Source: Gallionellales bacterium GWA2_55_18 (GTDB taxonomy: Bacteria > Pseudomonadota > Gammaproteobacteria > Burkholderiales > Gallionellaceae). From it: a stretch of DNA of 46,748 nucleotides. A program made the position numbers and the translations under genes. The stretch lies in the NCBI GenBank assembly GCA_001801055.1, contig MGWP01000034.1:1-46748 (forward strand), written 5' to 3'. Below, piece by piece: positions 9,001 to 20,263 of the stretch; position 1 is the first letter of the stretch, and every line of letters starts with the position of its first letter. The notes below the pieces were generated by a model. It was given only the letters and a program-made list of their open reading frames with translations, searched no databases and was not told where the DNA came from.

Positions 9001-11073
9001 ATGAGACAACTTAATAGCGTGGTTCGATTGCTGGGTATTTTCATCATGCTTGGCATATTGTGTGCGCAAGCTCAGGCCGATACGCAGAATAGCATCACCG
9101 CACTGGGTATCAGCAGCACCGGTAGCGGAAAAACTATCATCAAGGTCGAACTGACACAGCCATTGGCCAATTCTCCGGCAGGATTTACCATCAACACCCC
9201 GCCACGTATCGCATTTGATTTTCCAAACACCGCTAATGGACTGGGTAAATCCATGCAGGACTTCAGCGAAGGAGATTTGCGCAGCGCCAATATTGTTCAG
9301 TCCGGTAACCGCACCCGGTTGGTGATCAACCTAAATCAAATGCTTAACTACGACACCAGAATAGATGGCAACAATGTGTTGATTACCTTACAAGGCAAAC
9401 CTGCTGGAAGTGTTGCATCCAGCGAAACATCCCGTTTTTCCGAGGCAAAATCGGGGGCGCAAAAATCGGGGGCACAAAAACACACACTGCGTGACATCGA
9501 TTTTCGCCGTGGCAAAAATGGCGAAGGCCGCGTTCAGGTTGACCTTTCCGATGCGGGGATTGGCATAGACATCCGCCAGCAGGGCACTACGCTGATAGTC
9601 GATTTCCTTAAAACCGGCCTGCCACGCAACCTGCAGCGCAAACTGGATGTAGTCGATTTTGCAACCCCGGTGCAAGGCGTTGACACCTTTGCGCAAGGTG
9701 ACAACGTGCGCATGGTGATCGAACCTAAAGGATCGTGGGAGCATGCCGCCTATCAAACCGATAATCAGTTCATTGTCGAAGTAAAGCCGTTAGCCGAAGA
9801 CCCCAACAAGCTTGTAAAGGGCGCTCAAACCGGCTATGCGGGCGAAAAACTGACGCTTAACTTCCAGAAGATCGATGTTCGCGAAGCTTTGAATGTGATC
9901 GCCGACTTTACCGAATTAAATATGGTGATCAGCGATACGGTCAGCGGCAATCTCACCCTGCGCCTGAAAGATGTGCCGTGGGATCAAGCGCTGGATATCA
10001 TTTTGCAGAGCCGCGGCTTGGATATGCGCAAGAACGGCAACGTGATTCAGGTTGCGCCACGCGACGAGATAGCCGCCAAGGAAAAAATCAATCTGGCCGC
10101 ACGTCAGGAAATCTCCGAGCTGGAAGAGCTGCGCACCGAAAGCTTTCAGCTCAGCTATCAATCCGTAGCCGAGATGATCAAATTATTGACAGATCCAAAG
10201 CAGCCCATCATGTCGAAGCGCGGCAGCGCCGTATCAGATCTTCGCACCAGCACGATATTCGTGCAGGACACGCCCTCACGGTTGGAGGAAGTGCGAAAAA
10301 TGATTAAGCAAATCGATGTCCCGGTACGCCAGGTCATGATTGAGGCACGTTTCGTTTCGGCAACTGATGATTTCACCCAGAGTGTAGGAGCAAAATTGGG
10401 CTATACCGGCGAAGCTGTAGCAACGGGCGCAGGCTTTTCCGTCGGTGGCAATACGCCAACCGCAACGCGTGCCACTGTTAAAACTGCCGGTAGTAATGTG
10501 AATTTACCCACTACTTCGATTATGGCGCTCTCACTATTCAATCCTGCGGCAACCAAGATATTAAATCTGGAGCTGGCCGCATCGGAAGCGGACGGCACAT
10601 CCAAAAATATTGCCAGCCCGCGCGTAGTAACGAAGGATAGGGTTGCAGCCACCATAGCATCCGGTACGCAGATTCCTTATCAGCAGGCATCCAGCAGCGG
10701 AGCTACCACTACTGCCTTTATTTCCGCCACACTAAGCCTCGGCGTGACCCCGCAAATTACGCCTGACGACCATATCAACATGGTAGTAAATGCTACACAA
10801 AATTCGCCTGGCGCCAATCTTGGTGGCGGCAGTGTGCCGAGCATCACCACTAAGACGGTAACCACGGAGGTGATGGTTGAAAACGGCGGCACAGTGGTAA
10901 TCGGCGGCGTATTCACCCAAGATATCTCCGATGCCACCAACAAGGTTCCTCTGCTGGGAGATGTGCCCGTTGTTGGCTGGCTGTTCAAGAGCAACGTCAA
11001 AAGTGATAAAAAGACGGAGATGCTGATTTTTATTACGCCTAAAATTGTGCAGGACGCACTGAACCTGCATTGA
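9001..11073 (+). CDS. pilQ: Type IV pilus secretin PilQ
   Basis: 690 aa; AMIN domain, secretin N domains, C-terminal secretin (VPLLGDVPVVGWLFKSNVKSDKKTEMLIFITPKIV). Confidence 0.96.
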   Translation: MRQLNSVVRLLGIFIMLGILCAQAQADTQNSITALGISSTGSGKTIIKVELTQPLANSPAGFTINTPPRIAFDFPNTANGLGKSMQDFSEGDLRSANIVQSGNRTRLVINLNQMLNYDTRIDGNNVLITLQGKPAGSVASSETSRFSEAKSGAQKSGAQKHTLRDIDFRRGKNGEGRVQVDLSDAGIGIDIRQQGTTLIVDFLKTGLPRNLQRKLDVVDFATPVQGVDTFAQGDNVRMVIEPKGSWEHAAYQTDNQFIVEVKPLAEDPNKLVKGAQTGYAGEKLTLNFQKIDVREALNVIADFTELNMVISDTVSGNLTLRLKDVPWDQALDIILQSRGLDMRKNGNVIQVAPRDEIAAKEKINLAARQEISELEELRTESFQLSYQSVAEMIKLLTDPKQPIMSKRGSAVSDLRTSTIFVQDTPSRLEEVRKMIKQIDVPVRQVMIEARFVSATDDFTQSVGAKLGYTGEAVATGAGFSVGGNTPTATRATVKTAGSNVNLPTTSIMALSLFNPAATKILNLELAASEADGTSKNIASPRVVTKDRVAATIASGTQIPYQQASSSGATTTAFISATLSLGVTPQITPDDHINMVVNATQNSPGANLGGGSVPSITTKTVTTEVMVENGGTVVIGGVFTQDISDATNKVPLLGDVPVVGWLFKSNVKSDKKTEMLIFITPKIVQDALNLH
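9451..9480 (+). repeat. 15-bp tandem duplication inside pilQ (SGAQKSGAQK)
   Basis: TCGGGGGCGCAAAAA / TCGGGGGCACAAAAA, 14/15 identical. Confidence 0.9.
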
Positions 11074-11090
11074 TTATTAAAACCCCTCAA

Positions 11091-11124
11091 ACAAAAGCCC
11101 GGCCAAACCCGGGCTTTTGTTTTT
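11091..11124 (+). terminator. Rho-independent terminator after pilQ
   Basis: 12-bp perfect stem ACAAAAGCCCGG-CCAAAC-CCGGGCTTTTGT followed by a short T run. Confidence 0.85.
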
Positions 11125-11143
11125 ATCGTTTACAATATGCGAC

Positions 11144-11719
11144 ATGCAAAGCAATCAAGCAAATATTTTCCCGGAAAGTCATCGCAAATATCAATCCGGC
11201 AATCTGATTCTGGTGGGCATGATGGGTTCAGGCAAAACCACAATGGGCCGCGCATTGTCGAAGCATTTAGGCAAGATATTTATAGACAGCGACGAGGAGA
11301 TGCAGAAACGCACCGGCGTGACGATCCCACATATTTTTGACATTGAGGGAGAGGAAGGTTTTCGTCAGCGTGAAGGTGCGATTATTCGTGACCTGGCCGC
11401 CCGCGACAACATGGTTTTGGCAACTGGCGGAGGGGCTGTACTATCCGAGCAAAATCGTGAGATGTTGCAACAGAACGGTATTGTTATCTACCTGATGGCG
11501 AACGTGCATGATTTATGGCTGCGCACCCGGCACGACCGCAATCGCCCGCTGTTGCAAACCGCCGACCCTCATGCCAAATTGACGGAGCTATTTCAGCAGC
11601 GCGACCCCTTGTATCGGCAGGTTGCGGACATCATCATCCAGAGCGGCAAGCAGAGCGCGCATACCTTGATGCTGCATCTGGAAAATGAGGTAAAAGCCTT
11701 CAGGGAAATTAACCGGTAG
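11144..11719 (+). CDS. aroK: Shikimate kinase
   Basis: P-loop [25 protein letters not shown]; start taken at ATG 11144 because the ORF-track TTG (11117) lies in the terminator hairpin. Confidence 0.92.
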   Translation: MQSNQANIFPESHRKYQSGNLILVGMMGSGKTTMGRALSKHLGKIFIDSDEEMQKRTGVTIPHIFDIEGEEGFRQREGAIIRDLAARDNMVLATGGGAVLSEQNREMLQQNGIVIYLMANVHDLWLRTRHDRNRPLLQTADPHAKLTELFQQRDPLYRQVADIIIQSGKQSAHTLMLHLENEVKAFREINR

Positions 11720-11723
11720 GATT

Positions 11724-12830
11724 GTGCGGAAGATGATGCAAACATTGACAGTAGGATTAGGGGAGCGCAGTTATCCGATACATATTGGCAGCGGATTGCT
11801 CGACCACCCGGAATTGTTGCAACACGCATTGCCGCGCAAGCGGGCAGCCATCGTGACCAATACGACAGTTGCGCCGCTTTATCTGGAAAAACTCCGGAAA
11901 ACCTTGCAAAGCCTTGATGTCAGCAGCATCCCGATCATCCTACCGGATGGCGAGGAATATAAAAACTTCACTACGCTTAACCTGATTTATGACGCGTTGC
12001 TGACCAACCGCTACGAGCGGACTACGCCGCTGATTGCGCTCGGCGGCGGCGTGATCGGCGACATGACCGGTTACGCCGCCGCAACCTATTTGCGAGGCGT
12101 GCCTTTCATCCAGATACCCACCACGCTGCTCGCACAGGTAGATTCCTCTGTAGGCGGCAAGACCGGCATCAATCATCCGCTTGGCAAGAACATGATCGGC
12201 GCATTTTACCAGCCGCAGTTGGTGCTGGCCGATATCGATACGCTGAATACCCTGCCGGACAACGAGCTTTCGGCAGGTATCGCCGAAGTTATCAAGTATG
12301 GCCTGATCCGTGACTTGCCGTTTTTTGAATGGCTGGAACAAAACATGGACAAGCTGCTGGCGCGCGACACAGAAGCGCTGCAATACGCCATCACACGCAG
12401 CTGCCGGAACAAGGCGGAGATTGTTGCGGCAGACGAACGGGAAAGCGGTGAGCGCGCCTTGCTGAATCTGGGTCACACCTTCGGCCATGCCATTGAGACC
12501 GGCTCCGGGTACGGGGTGTGGCTGCACGGCGAGGGTGTCGCGGCGGGTACAGTCATGGCCGCAGACCTGTCGCAGCGCCTTGGCTGGATCGGTGCGCAAG
12601 ACACGGCGCGCGTCCGCAGCCTGTTCGAACGCGCAAAATTACCCACCATCGCCCCTGGCTTGGGAACGGAAAAATATCTCGAATTGATGGGGCTGGACAA
12701 GAAAGTTGAAGGCGGAAAGATGCGCTTCGTGCTGCTCAAGGGTATCGGCCATGCCGTGATTTACGGCGACGTGCCGAAAATATTGCTGCAGCAGACCTTG
12801 GAGCGCTGCTGCGGGATGGTTGATGGCTGA
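11724..12830 (+). CDS. aroB: 3-dehydroquinate synthase
   Basis: [55 protein letters not shown] at 11733/11736 is an alternative start. Confidence 0.96.
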   Translation: MRKMMQTLTVGLGERSYPIHIGSGLLDHPELLQHALPRKRAAIVTNTTVAPLYLEKLRKTLQSLDVSSIPIILPDGEEYKNFTTLNLIYDALLTNRYERTTPLIALGGGVIGDMTGYAAATYLRGVPFIQIPTTLLAQVDSSVGGKTGINHPLGKNMIGAFYQPQLVLADIDTLNTLPDNELSAGIAEVIKYGLIRDLPFFEWLEQNMDKLLARDTEALQYAITRSCRNKAEIVAADERESGERALLNLGHTFGHAIETGSGYGVWLHGEGVAAGTVMAADLSQRLGWIGAQDTARVRSLFERAKLPTIAPGLGTEKYLELMGLDKKVEGGKMRFVLLKGIGHAVIYGDVPKILLQQTLERCCGMVDG

Positions 12831-13965
12831 GCTTGCGCCATATGCCGTCACCGAGGCCAACTCGCGCGGACGGAAAATTGCGGAAACCGCGCCGCACAGC
12901 CGCAGTGAATTTCAGCGTGACCGCGACCGCATTATCCATTCCGGAGCGTTTCGTCGCTTGGAATACAAGACCCAAGTATTCGTGAATCACGAAGGCGACC
13001 TGTTCCGCACCCGCCTTACCCACAGCATCGAAGTGGCGCAAATCGCCCGTTCCATTGCGCGCCGCCTGCGTCTGAATGAAGACCTCGCCGAAGCGATTTC
13101 CCTCGCGCATGACCTCGGGCATACGCCGTTCGGCCACGCCGGGCAGGACGCGCTGAATGCCTGCATGAAAGCCTATGGCGGCTTCGAGCATAATTTGCAG
13201 TCATTGCGCGTGGTGGACTTGCTGGAAGAACGCTATGCGGCATTCGACGGCCTGAATCTGTGCTTTGAGACACGCGAAGGCATCCTCAAGCATTGTTCAG
13301 CAGATAACGCTGCGCGACTCGGCGTGCTGGGCGAGCGCTTTCTGAGCAATCGCCGCCCTTCGCTGGAGGCGCAAATTGCCAATCTTGCCGATGAGATCGC
13401 CTACAACAACCATGATGTCGATGATGGTTTGCGTTCCGGCCTGATTACGCTCGAACAGCTCTCCACAGTGCCGTTGGTGGAAACGCATTTGCATGAAGTG
13501 CGCCATGCCTATCCGGCCCTGCCAGAGCGACGCGTGGTGCATGAAACCGTACGGCGCATGATTAACACACTGGTATCTGATTTGATTCAACACAGTGAGC
13601 GCAATATCTGCACACAAGGTTTGGCAGTGGTTGAGGATGTGCGCAACGCACCAGCATTGGTTGCCTTCAGCATGGAAATCAACGAACAACAACGCGCGCT
13701 GAAAAAATTCTTGCGTACTAATTTATATCGCCATTATCTCGTGATGCGCATGAGCGCCAAGGCACAGCGCATTATCGGCGATTTATTCGGTGTTTTCATG
13801 GCGGATAGCCGCCTGCTGCCGCCCCAGCTTCAGCCCGCAGCCGGGCAGGCTGAACCGGATCGTGCCCGTATAGTTGCCGATTACATTGCCGGAATGACTG
13901 ATCGATATGCTATTCGCGAGCATCGCCGCATATTCGCGGTCGAAGAGATGCCTGCCACTTTCTGA
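12820..13965 (+). CDS. dgt: dGTPase-like protein (deoxyguanosinetriphosphate triphosphohydrolase)
   Basis: 381 aa; [47 protein letters not shown] motif [13 protein letters not shown]. Confidence 0.93.
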   Translation: MMAELAPYAVTEANSRGRKIAETAPHSRSEFQRDRDRIIHSGAFRRLEYKTQVFVNHEGDLFRTRLTHSIEVAQIARSIARRLRLNEDLAEAISLAHDLGHTPFGHAGQDALNACMKAYGGFEHNLQSLRVVDLLEERYAAFDGLNLCFETREGILKHCSADNAARLGVLGERFLSNRRPSLEAQIANLADEIAYNNHDVDDGLRSGLITLEQLSTVPLVETHLHEVRHAYPALPERRVVHETVRRMINTLVSDLIQHSERNICTQGLAVVEDVRNAPALVAFSMEINEQQRALKKFLRTNLYRHYLVMRMSAKAQRIIGDLFGVFMADSRLLPPQLQPAAGQAEPDRARIVADYIAGMTDRYAIREHRRIFAVEEMPATF

Positions 13966-13974
13966 TAAATCCGC

Positions 13975-14514
13975 TCAGGCTCCGCACAACTTCGTCAGGT
14001 AGCGCACCCAATCAAAGTGTGGTCCGGGATCAGTCTTGCGCTGCGGGGCGATATCGCTGTGCCCGGCAATACCCCGTATTGTGTATGCTTTACGCAATGC
14101 CATGGTCAAATCTTGAAGCGCGGTATATTGCGCATCGGTAAACGGCACGGTATCGCTGCCCTCCAGCTCGATACCGAGCGAGAAGTCGTTGCAGCGCACC
14201 CTGCCTTGCCAGCAAGATTCGCCCGCATGCCACGCCCGCTTCGAACAGGGGACAAATTGAATAATCCTCCCGTTACGGCACACAAAAAAGTGCGCTGACA
14301 ACTTCAATTGTGCAATAGCCCGGTAATAGGGATGCGCATTCTCATCCAATGTGTTGGTAAACAAACGCTGCACATCGTTGCCGCCAAACTCGCCAGGCGG
14401 CAGACTGATGTTATGGATGACCAGTAACTCGATTTCGCCTGCCGGGCGGTCATCGTAGTTAGGCGACGGGATATATTCGCCGCCGACCAGTAACCCTTGC
14501 GTATCAATCCGCAT
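13975..14514 (-). CDS. ampD: 1,6-anhydro-N-acetylmuramyl-L-alanine amidase AmpD
   Basis: 179 aa; amidase_2 motifs LLVIHNISLPPG, AHFFVCRNGRIIQFVP, GHSDIAPQRKTDPGPHFDW. Confidence 0.93.
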   Translation of the reverse strand: MRIDTQGLLVGGEYIPSPNYDDRPAGEIELLVIHNISLPPGEFGGNDVQRLFTNTLDENAHPYYRAIAQLKLSAHFFVCRNGRIIQFVPCSKRAWHAGESCWQGRVRCNDFSLGIELEGSDTVPFTDAQYTALQDLTMALRKAYTIRGIAGHSDIAPQRKTDPGPHFDWVRYLTKLCGA

Positions 14515-15865
14515 TATCGGTACCGCCCGGTTCCTTTATGTCTAGACGTTCCATCCGGTAGCGCATGGTGCGAAACGTCAGCCCAAGCAATTTTGCGGCT
14601 GCCGTACGATTGAACCCGGTCTGCTCCAAAGCCTCCAGCAGTGCCTGCTTCTCGATTCGATCCAGATATTCCGGTAGCGGGTATTTGCTGCTGAGCGATA
14701 TATTATCAGGCTGGCTATGCTCCACGGGTACCAGCAATAAATCCTGCTCCTTGATCACGCCTTCCATGCACAGTGCCAACGCTCTTTCGATGATATTTTC
14801 CAGTTCACGCACATTGCCCGGAAAGCTGTAGCCTTGAAGCGCTTGCAATGCATTTTCAGAAAGACGCACCTCTGCATTACCGCGTAAACGCTCCAATATC
14901 CGCTGTACAATTTCCGGTATATCTTCACGCATCTCGCGCAGTGCTGGCATCTGGATCGGGATTACGTTCAGGCGGTAATAAAGATCCTGCCGGAATTTTC
15001 CTTGCCGCACGCATTCGGCCAGATCGCAGTGCGTCGCGCTGATGATGCGCACATCCACTATCTCTTCACCAGTAGCGCCAATTTTGCGCACGCGCTTTTC
15101 CTGGATCGCACGCAACAATTTGACTTGCATGCCTAGCGGCAAATCGGCGACTTCATCGAGGAACAAAGTCCCGCCGTGTGCTGCTTGGAAAAACCCGTCC
15201 CGATCCTTGTCTGCTCCGGTAAACGCGCCTTTTTTGTAACCGAAAAATTCGTTCTCCATCAGGTTTCCTGGAATCGCCCCGCAGTTCACTGCGATAAACG
15301 GCTGATCGTGTCGCGCACCGAGTTGTACGATGAGGCGCGCCGCCAACTCCTTGCCGCTACCCGATTCACCGCTGATGTGCACCGGCGCCTGGCTGCGCGC
15401 CACACGTTTGATCAGGTCGCGCACTTTCTGCATCGCAGGTGAATGGCCGAGCAGCATCTTGTCACCGGACGGACCGGCTTGCGGCAGTTTCAACGCGGAT
15501 CTCACTAGGGCACGCAGCTGATCCAGCGCAACCGGCTTGGCCAAGTAATCGAATGCGCCCGCCTTGAGCGCGGTAATGGCATTTTCCATGTTGCCGTGTG
15601 CGGTAATCACCGCCACCGGCACGTCCAGATTGTTTTGCACAATGTGCTGCACCACTTGCAGACCATCGCCATCAGGCATCCGCATATCGGTCAGGCACAA
15701 GTCATAGCGGTGTGCAGACAACTTTGCCAGCGCCTCGCGCACATTGTCTGCCCTGTCTGCCTCCAGCCCCATCTTGCGCAACGCCAGCTCCAATAATTCC
15801 AGAATGTCCGGCTCATCGTCCACCAGCAGCACCGTGGAGCTTTTCACATGATGGTTATTCGCCAT
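14504..15865 (-). CDS. pilR: Sigma-54 dependent response regulator PilR
   Basis: Receiver domain, AAA+ (GESGSGKELAARLI, GAFTGADKDRDGFFQAAHGGTLFLDEVADLP), Fis-type HTH; paired with pilS. Start set at MANNHH. Confidence 0.92.
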   Translation of the reverse strand: MANNHHVKSSTVLLVDDEPDILELLELALRKMGLEADRADNVREALAKLSAHRYDLCLTDMRMPDGDGLQVVQHIVQNNLDVPVAVITAHGNMENAITALKAGAFDYLAKPVALDQLRALVRSALKLPQAGPSGDKMLLGHSPAMQKVRDLIKRVARSQAPVHISGESGSGKELAARLIVQLGARHDQPFIAVNCGAIPGNLMENEFFGYKKGAFTGADKDRDGFFQAAHGGTLFLDEVADLPLGMQVKLLRAIQEKRVRKIGATGEEIVDVRIISATHCDLAECVRQGKFRQDLYYRLNVIPIQMPALREMREDIPEIVQRILERLRGNAEVRLSENALQALQGYSFPGNVRELENIIERALALCMEGVIKEQDLLLVPVEHSQPDNISLSSKYPLPEYLDRIEKQALLEALEQTGFNRTAAAKLLGLTFRTMRYRMERLDIKEPGGTDNAD

Positions 15866-17513
15866 GCCCTGCTCCCTCCCCATTTTCATGCAGCTCACCG
15901 AACGTTATACGGAAGCAGCCGCCCGCATGCTCATTCGCGGTTTGCCCATCTTGATCATGATATTCCAGCTGCGCACCATTGGCTTCGCACAATTCCTTTG
16001 CGATATATAACCCCAAACCAGTGCCCTCGGTTGAGGTCGTGAAGAATGGCTCGAACAATCTGCCCCGATGCTCTGCTGAAACCCCGGGTCCGTTATCTAG
16101 CACATCCAGCATTACACGGCCATCTACCACGTTTGTCACCAGCATCAGGCTACCAGCCTGCTTGCGACTGTAACACAACGCATTGCGGCATAAATTCCAC
16201 AGCACCTGGCGCAGATGCCCGCGGTCAAATAACACCTCTACACCTCTCACCCCGGTCAACACCATCACACCCGGCTCAAGTCGTTCCGCCAAGTTAAACT
16301 CATCTACAAAAGTTCGCAACATTGCATTCAGTTCGAACACTTCTGGCTGCGCACGATCGCGCCGGTTCAACTGCATCACATCCCGCACGATGCGGTTGAT
16401 GCGCTGCGTATTGTCCAGCACGATTTGCAACAACCGCTGCTGTTTGGCATCGCCCTGCTCCTCCTGCATTAATTCAGTGGCATAGCTGATTGCCGACAAC
16501 GGATTGCGTATTTCGTGCGCGATGCTGGCGGTCAAACGGCCCAGCGCGGCCAGCTTGATTTGTTGCGCCTCCGCCCGGACACGCTGCATATCTTCCAGAA
16601 AAATTACCACACCATGCACCGCATCCCGCTCGACGGCAACAAAACGCAATCTGGCCTGTACCCCGACATCCAGCTGCAAGGTATCGCGGCTGACCGTCCC
16701 GGTTCTTTTCCATAGTGCATACTGCCCGAACAGCAACGGAAAATTTTCCGCGAGCGGGCTTCCAGAGAGCGCACTGTGGTGCAGCAGGCGCGCCGCACCA
16801 GGGTTCATCTGCATAATCACGCCCTGCTCGTCCAACACCAACACGCCATCTTGCATATCACGCATCACCAAGCGGTTTGCCTCGGACAAGCTGGCCAAAT
16901 CGTGGCCACGGCGTTGCGCCAACTCCTGGCTATCCACGGCGTATTTCGCCAGCGTATGCGCCAGCCACGCCACCGCGAAATAGGACACGCACAGCAAGCC
17001 GACCTGCACATACTGCGCCACAACGGCATCGGCATAAAGAACTGCATACGAATGCTCCAGCAGCGCGGCAATGCTTGCCAGCGCGGCAAAGAACAAGGTG
17101 ATTTTGCCACGGCTGATCATTCCCGCCGCCGCCAACGAAATCAGCAGCAACAGGCCAATACTGCTTTGTATCCCGCCGCTGGCGTAGGAAAGCACCGACA
17201 AAACGGCAATGTCGCTACCAGCCTGGCCGGCTAATTGCCAGGTAAATCGGGGCCAGCGCAGCCGGAGTGGGATAAAAGAAAGAATTACTGCTACCGCGTA
17301 AATCAAGCTGGCTACAAAAAATAGCGTCCAGTTGCGCGCCCCCAGCGACAGCGAAGAGCCGAAGGTTCCGGCAAGAAACACAAACAGGCTGGCCAACACC
17401 AGCCGGTACAGATTGAAATAGCGCAGGGAGCGCCAAAAATCCACAGGTGGGAACTCTGAAATAGGCCTGTCCATCATTGCGTTCCGCGCTGTTTCACACT
17501 GCGCGCGCCGCAC
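15855..17513 (-). CDS. pilS: Sensor histidine kinase PilS
   Basis: Six-TM N-terminus, PAS, HisKA (SIAHEIRNPLSAISYATELM), HATPase (DNGPGVSAEHRGRLFEPFFTT). Confidence 0.92.
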   Translation of the reverse strand: MRRAQCETARNAMMDRPISEFPPVDFWRSLRYFNLYRLVLASLFVFLAGTFGSSLSLGARNWTLFFVASLIYAVAVILSFIPLRLRWPRFTWQLAGQAGSDIAVLSVLSYASGGIQSSIGLLLLISLAAAGMISRGKITLFFAALASIAALLEHSYAVLYADAVVAQYVQVGLLCVSYFAVAWLAHTLAKYAVDSQELAQRRGHDLASLSEANRLVMRDMQDGVLVLDEQGVIMQMNPGAARLLHHSALSGSPLAENFPLLFGQYALWKRTGTVSRDTLQLDVGVQARLRFVAVERDAVHGVVIFLEDMQRVRAEAQQIKLAALGRLTASIAHEIRNPLSAISYATELMQEEQGDAKQQRLLQIVLDNTQRINRIVRDVMQLNRRDRAQPEVFELNAMLRTFVDEFNLAERLEPGVMVLTGVRGVEVLFDRGHLRQVLWNLCRNALCYSRKQAGSLMLVTNVVDGRVMLDVLDNGPGVSAEHRGRLFEPFFTTSTEGTGLGLYIAKELCEANGAQLEYHDQDGQTANEHAGGCFRITFGELHENGEGAGHGE

Positions 17514-17516
17514 TGT

Positions 17517-17729
17517 TTACTTGCGATATGCATCACGATGTTCTGCATCGCAGAAAAACTTTCCATATGCATGGGTGCTCTCACTCTTGGGCAAATGCAA
17601 GCCGCAATGTGCACAGCACACCATTTCCTCGGAAATTATTTTATCTTGCTGCGGTTTTCTATTTCGATAAAATCTGACCAGCAGATAAATAGCGGCAGCA
17701 ATAGCAATCAACAATATCAAACGACTCAT
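17517..17729 (-). CDS. PP0621-family small protein (TM segment + CxxC zinc-ribbon-like)
   Basis: 70 aa, MSRLILLIAIAAAIYLLVRFYRNR...VCCAHCGLHLPKSES. Confidence 0.75.
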   Translation of the reverse strand: MSRLILLIAIAAAIYLLVRFYRNRKPQQDKIISEEMVCCAHCGLHLPKSESTHAYGKFFCDAEHRDAYRK

Positions 17730-17901
17730 TTGAGCACACTCGCAACGAATAACATAACAGGGGCGGATTCAAGTTCGAAGAGCAACAGCTAATGGTGGTT
17801 TGGTGCAGCGCATTTTCACCCCCCCGAAAATCCATCATCCGGCTGTTTTACCCATTTGCCCAAAAGCAAGTTGCAAACAGGCGGACGGTCAAGTTATCCG
17901 G

Positions 17902-20148
17902 TTAACGCACGCATTCCACAAAAAAGCGCTTTTCACCATCCACATCTTCAGCAACCAGGCCGTGAATATCAGTCTCGAAGCCCGGTAATTTCTGGTTGAT
18001 ATCGCGTGCAAACTTGAGGTAGCCCACGATAGTTTTGTTGAAAATTTCGCCGGGGATCAGCAGCGGGATACCCGGCGGGTAAGGGGTCAGCAATACGGCG
18101 GTGATGCGCCCTTCGAGCTGGTCGATTTCCACGCGCTCGATTTCGTCATGCGCCATTTTGGCGAACGCGTCGGACGGTTTCATCGCCGGTTGCATGTCGG
18201 ACAAATACATCTCGGTGGTCATGCGCGCCACGTTGTGCGTGTTGTAGGCCTCGTGGATCTGCTGGCACAAATCGCGCAGGCCGACACGCTCATATTGCGG
18301 ATGCGCCACCGCGAATTCCGGCAGGATGCGCCAGATCGGCTGGTTCCTGTCGTAGTCGTCCTTGAACTGCTGGAGCGCGGTGAGCAGCGTGTTCCAGCGG
18401 CCTTTGGTGATGCCGATGGTGAACATGATGAAGAACGAATACAGGCCGCATTTCTCGACGATCACGCCATGCTCGGACAGGTATTTGGTCACCATCGCGG
18501 CGGGGATGCCGCTGTCGGCAAAATCGCCGTCCACATCCAGCCCCGGTGTGATGATGGTCGCTTTGATCGGGTCGAGCATGTTGAAACCTTCGGCAAGATC
18601 GCCAAAACCGTGCCACTTGTCGGAGGTCTTCAACACCCAGTCTTCGCGCGAACCAACGCCTTCTGCGGCAAGGATGTCAGGCCCCCATACCTTGAACCAC
18701 CAGTCCTTGCCGAACTCGTCATCCACTTTGCGCATCGCGCGGCGGAAGTCCAGCGCCTCTGCGATGGACTCTTCCACCAGCGCAGTGCCGCCCGGCGGCT
18801 CCATCATCGCCGCCGCCACATCGCACGACGCGATGATGGCGTACTGCGGGCTGGTGGAGGTGTGCATCAAATAGGCCTCGTTAAAGATATGGCGGTTCAG
18901 TTTTTGGCTTTCCGGCTCATGCACCAGAATCTGCGAGGCCTGCGACAGCCCCGCCAACAATTTGTGCGTGGACTGCGTGGAAAATATCATCGATTCTTTG
19001 GCGCGCGGTCGATCCTTGCCGATGGCATGCATATCCTTGTAAAAATCATGAAAACCCGCATGCGGCAACCAGGCTTCGTCGAAATGCAGTGTATCGATGC
19101 GCCCATCCAGCATCTCTTTCAGCATCTCCACGTTGTACACGATGCCGTCATAAGTACTCTGCGTGATGGTCAGGATGCGCGGCTTCTTGGTCTTGTCCTT
19201 GATGAACGGGTTCGCGTTGATCTTGCGCTGGATACTTTCGGGTTCGAACTCGGATTTCGGAATCGGCCCGATGATGCCGTAATGGTTGCGCGTCGGCGTG
19301 AGGAATACCGGCACCGCGCCGGTCATCATGATGGCGTGCAAAATGGACTTATGGCAATTGCGGTCCACCACCACGATGTCGTCCGGCGCAACCGTCGAGT
19401 GCCAGACGATCTTGTTGGAGGTAGAGGTGCCATTGGTGACAAAAAACAAATGGTCGGCATTGAAAATACGTGCCGCGTTGCGCTCCGATGCGGCCACCGG
19501 TCCGGTGTGGTCGAGCAGTTGCCCGAGTTCGTCCACCGCGTTGCACACGTCGGCGCGCAGCATGTTCTCGCCAAAAAACTGGTGGAACATCTGTCCGACC
19601 GGCGATTTCAAAAACGCCACGCCGCCGGAATGTCCCGGACAGTGCCAGGAGTAGGAGCCGTCCTGCGCATAGTGCAGCAAGGCGCGGAAAAACGGCGGCG
19701 CCAGCGAATCGAGATAGGATTTTGCTTCGCGGATGATGTGGCGCGCCACGAATTCCGGCGTGTCCTCGTGCATGTGGATGAAACCGTGCAACTCGCGCAG
19801 GATGTCGTTGGGTATGTGCCGCGAGGTGCGCGTTTCGCCGTACAGGTAGATCGGGATGTCGGCGTTTTTGAAGCGTATCTCTTCGACGAACGCGCGCAAA
19901 CTCTTCAGCGCGACTTCGGTTTCCTCTTTGCTGCCCGCACCAAATTCCTCGTCGTCGATAGACAGCAAGAACGCCGAGGCGCGGCTTTGCTGCTGCGCGA
20001 ACGAGGTCAGGTCGCCGTAACTGGTGACGCCGAGAACTTCGAGGCCTTCCTTTTCAATGGCATCTGCCAAGGCGCGAATGCCCAGGCCGCTGGCATTTTC
20101 GGAGCGGAAATCTTCATCGATAATGACGATGGGGAAACGAAATTTCAT
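17902..20148 (-). CDS. Orn/Arg/Lys decarboxylase (fold type I, group III)
   Basis: 748 aa; wing domain plus PLP site (FSTQSTHKLLAGLSQASQILV) and HFDEAWLPHAGFH. Substrate not assigned. Confidence 0.93.
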   Translation of the reverse strand: MKFRFPIVIIDEDFRSENASGLGIRALADAIEKEGLEVLGVTSYGDLTSFAQQQSRASAFLLSIDDEEFGAGSKEETEVALKSLRAFVEEIRFKNADIPIYLYGETRTSRHIPNDILRELHGFIHMHEDTPEFVARHIIREAKSYLDSLAPPFFRALLHYAQDGSYSWHCPGHSGGVAFLKSPVGQMFHQFFGENMLRADVCNAVDELGQLLDHTGPVAASERNAARIFNADHLFFVTNGTSTSNKIVWHSTVAPDDIVVVDRNCHKSILHAIMMTGAVPVFLTPTRNHYGIIGPIPKSEFEPESIQRKINANPFIKDKTKKPRILTITQSTYDGIVYNVEMLKEMLDGRIDTLHFDEAWLPHAGFHDFYKDMHAIGKDRPRAKESMIFSTQSTHKLLAGLSQASQILVHEPESQKLNRHIFNEAYLMHTSTSPQYAIIASCDVAAAMMEPPGGTALVEESIAEALDFRRAMRKVDDEFGKDWWFKVWGPDILAAEGVGSREDWVLKTSDKWHGFGDLAEGFNMLDPIKATIITPGLDVDGDFADSGIPAAMVTKYLSEHGVIVEKCGLYSFFIMFTIGITKGRWNTLLTALQQFKDDYDRNQPIWRILPEFAVAHPQYERVGLRDLCQQIHEAYNTHNVARMTTEMYLSDMQPAMKPSDAFAKMAHDEIERVEIDQLEGRITAVLLTPYPPGIPLLIPGEIFNKTIVGYLKFARDINQKLPGFETDIHGLVAEDVDGEKRFFVECVR

Positions 20149-20263
20149 GGCTTACTCCCGAGCGGGGTAATGAAGTGGCGCGGATTGTCGCAGAATTTCA
20201 GGGTACTGTGAAACAAATTACCGAGACAGGATAGACGTCAAAACAAACATGACTAGCACGACT

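Noticed and set aside
8851-9069. 72-aa - ORF containing PVLSLSKRPDTG
   Set aside because: Translation of an intergenic dispersed repeat (CTTCGACAGGCTCAGGACAGG), a common spurious peptide.
13825-13862. TTCAGCC-N12-GGCTGAA palindrome in dgt as another coding insertion
   Set aside because: Only a 7-bp stem, no second copy in the window, and the Dgt loop is naturally variable.
18148-20211. 687-aa + strand ORF antisense to the Orn/Arg/Lys decarboxylase
   Set aside because: His/Arg/Val-rich shadow frame caused by codon bias of the real - strand gene; no recognisable domain.
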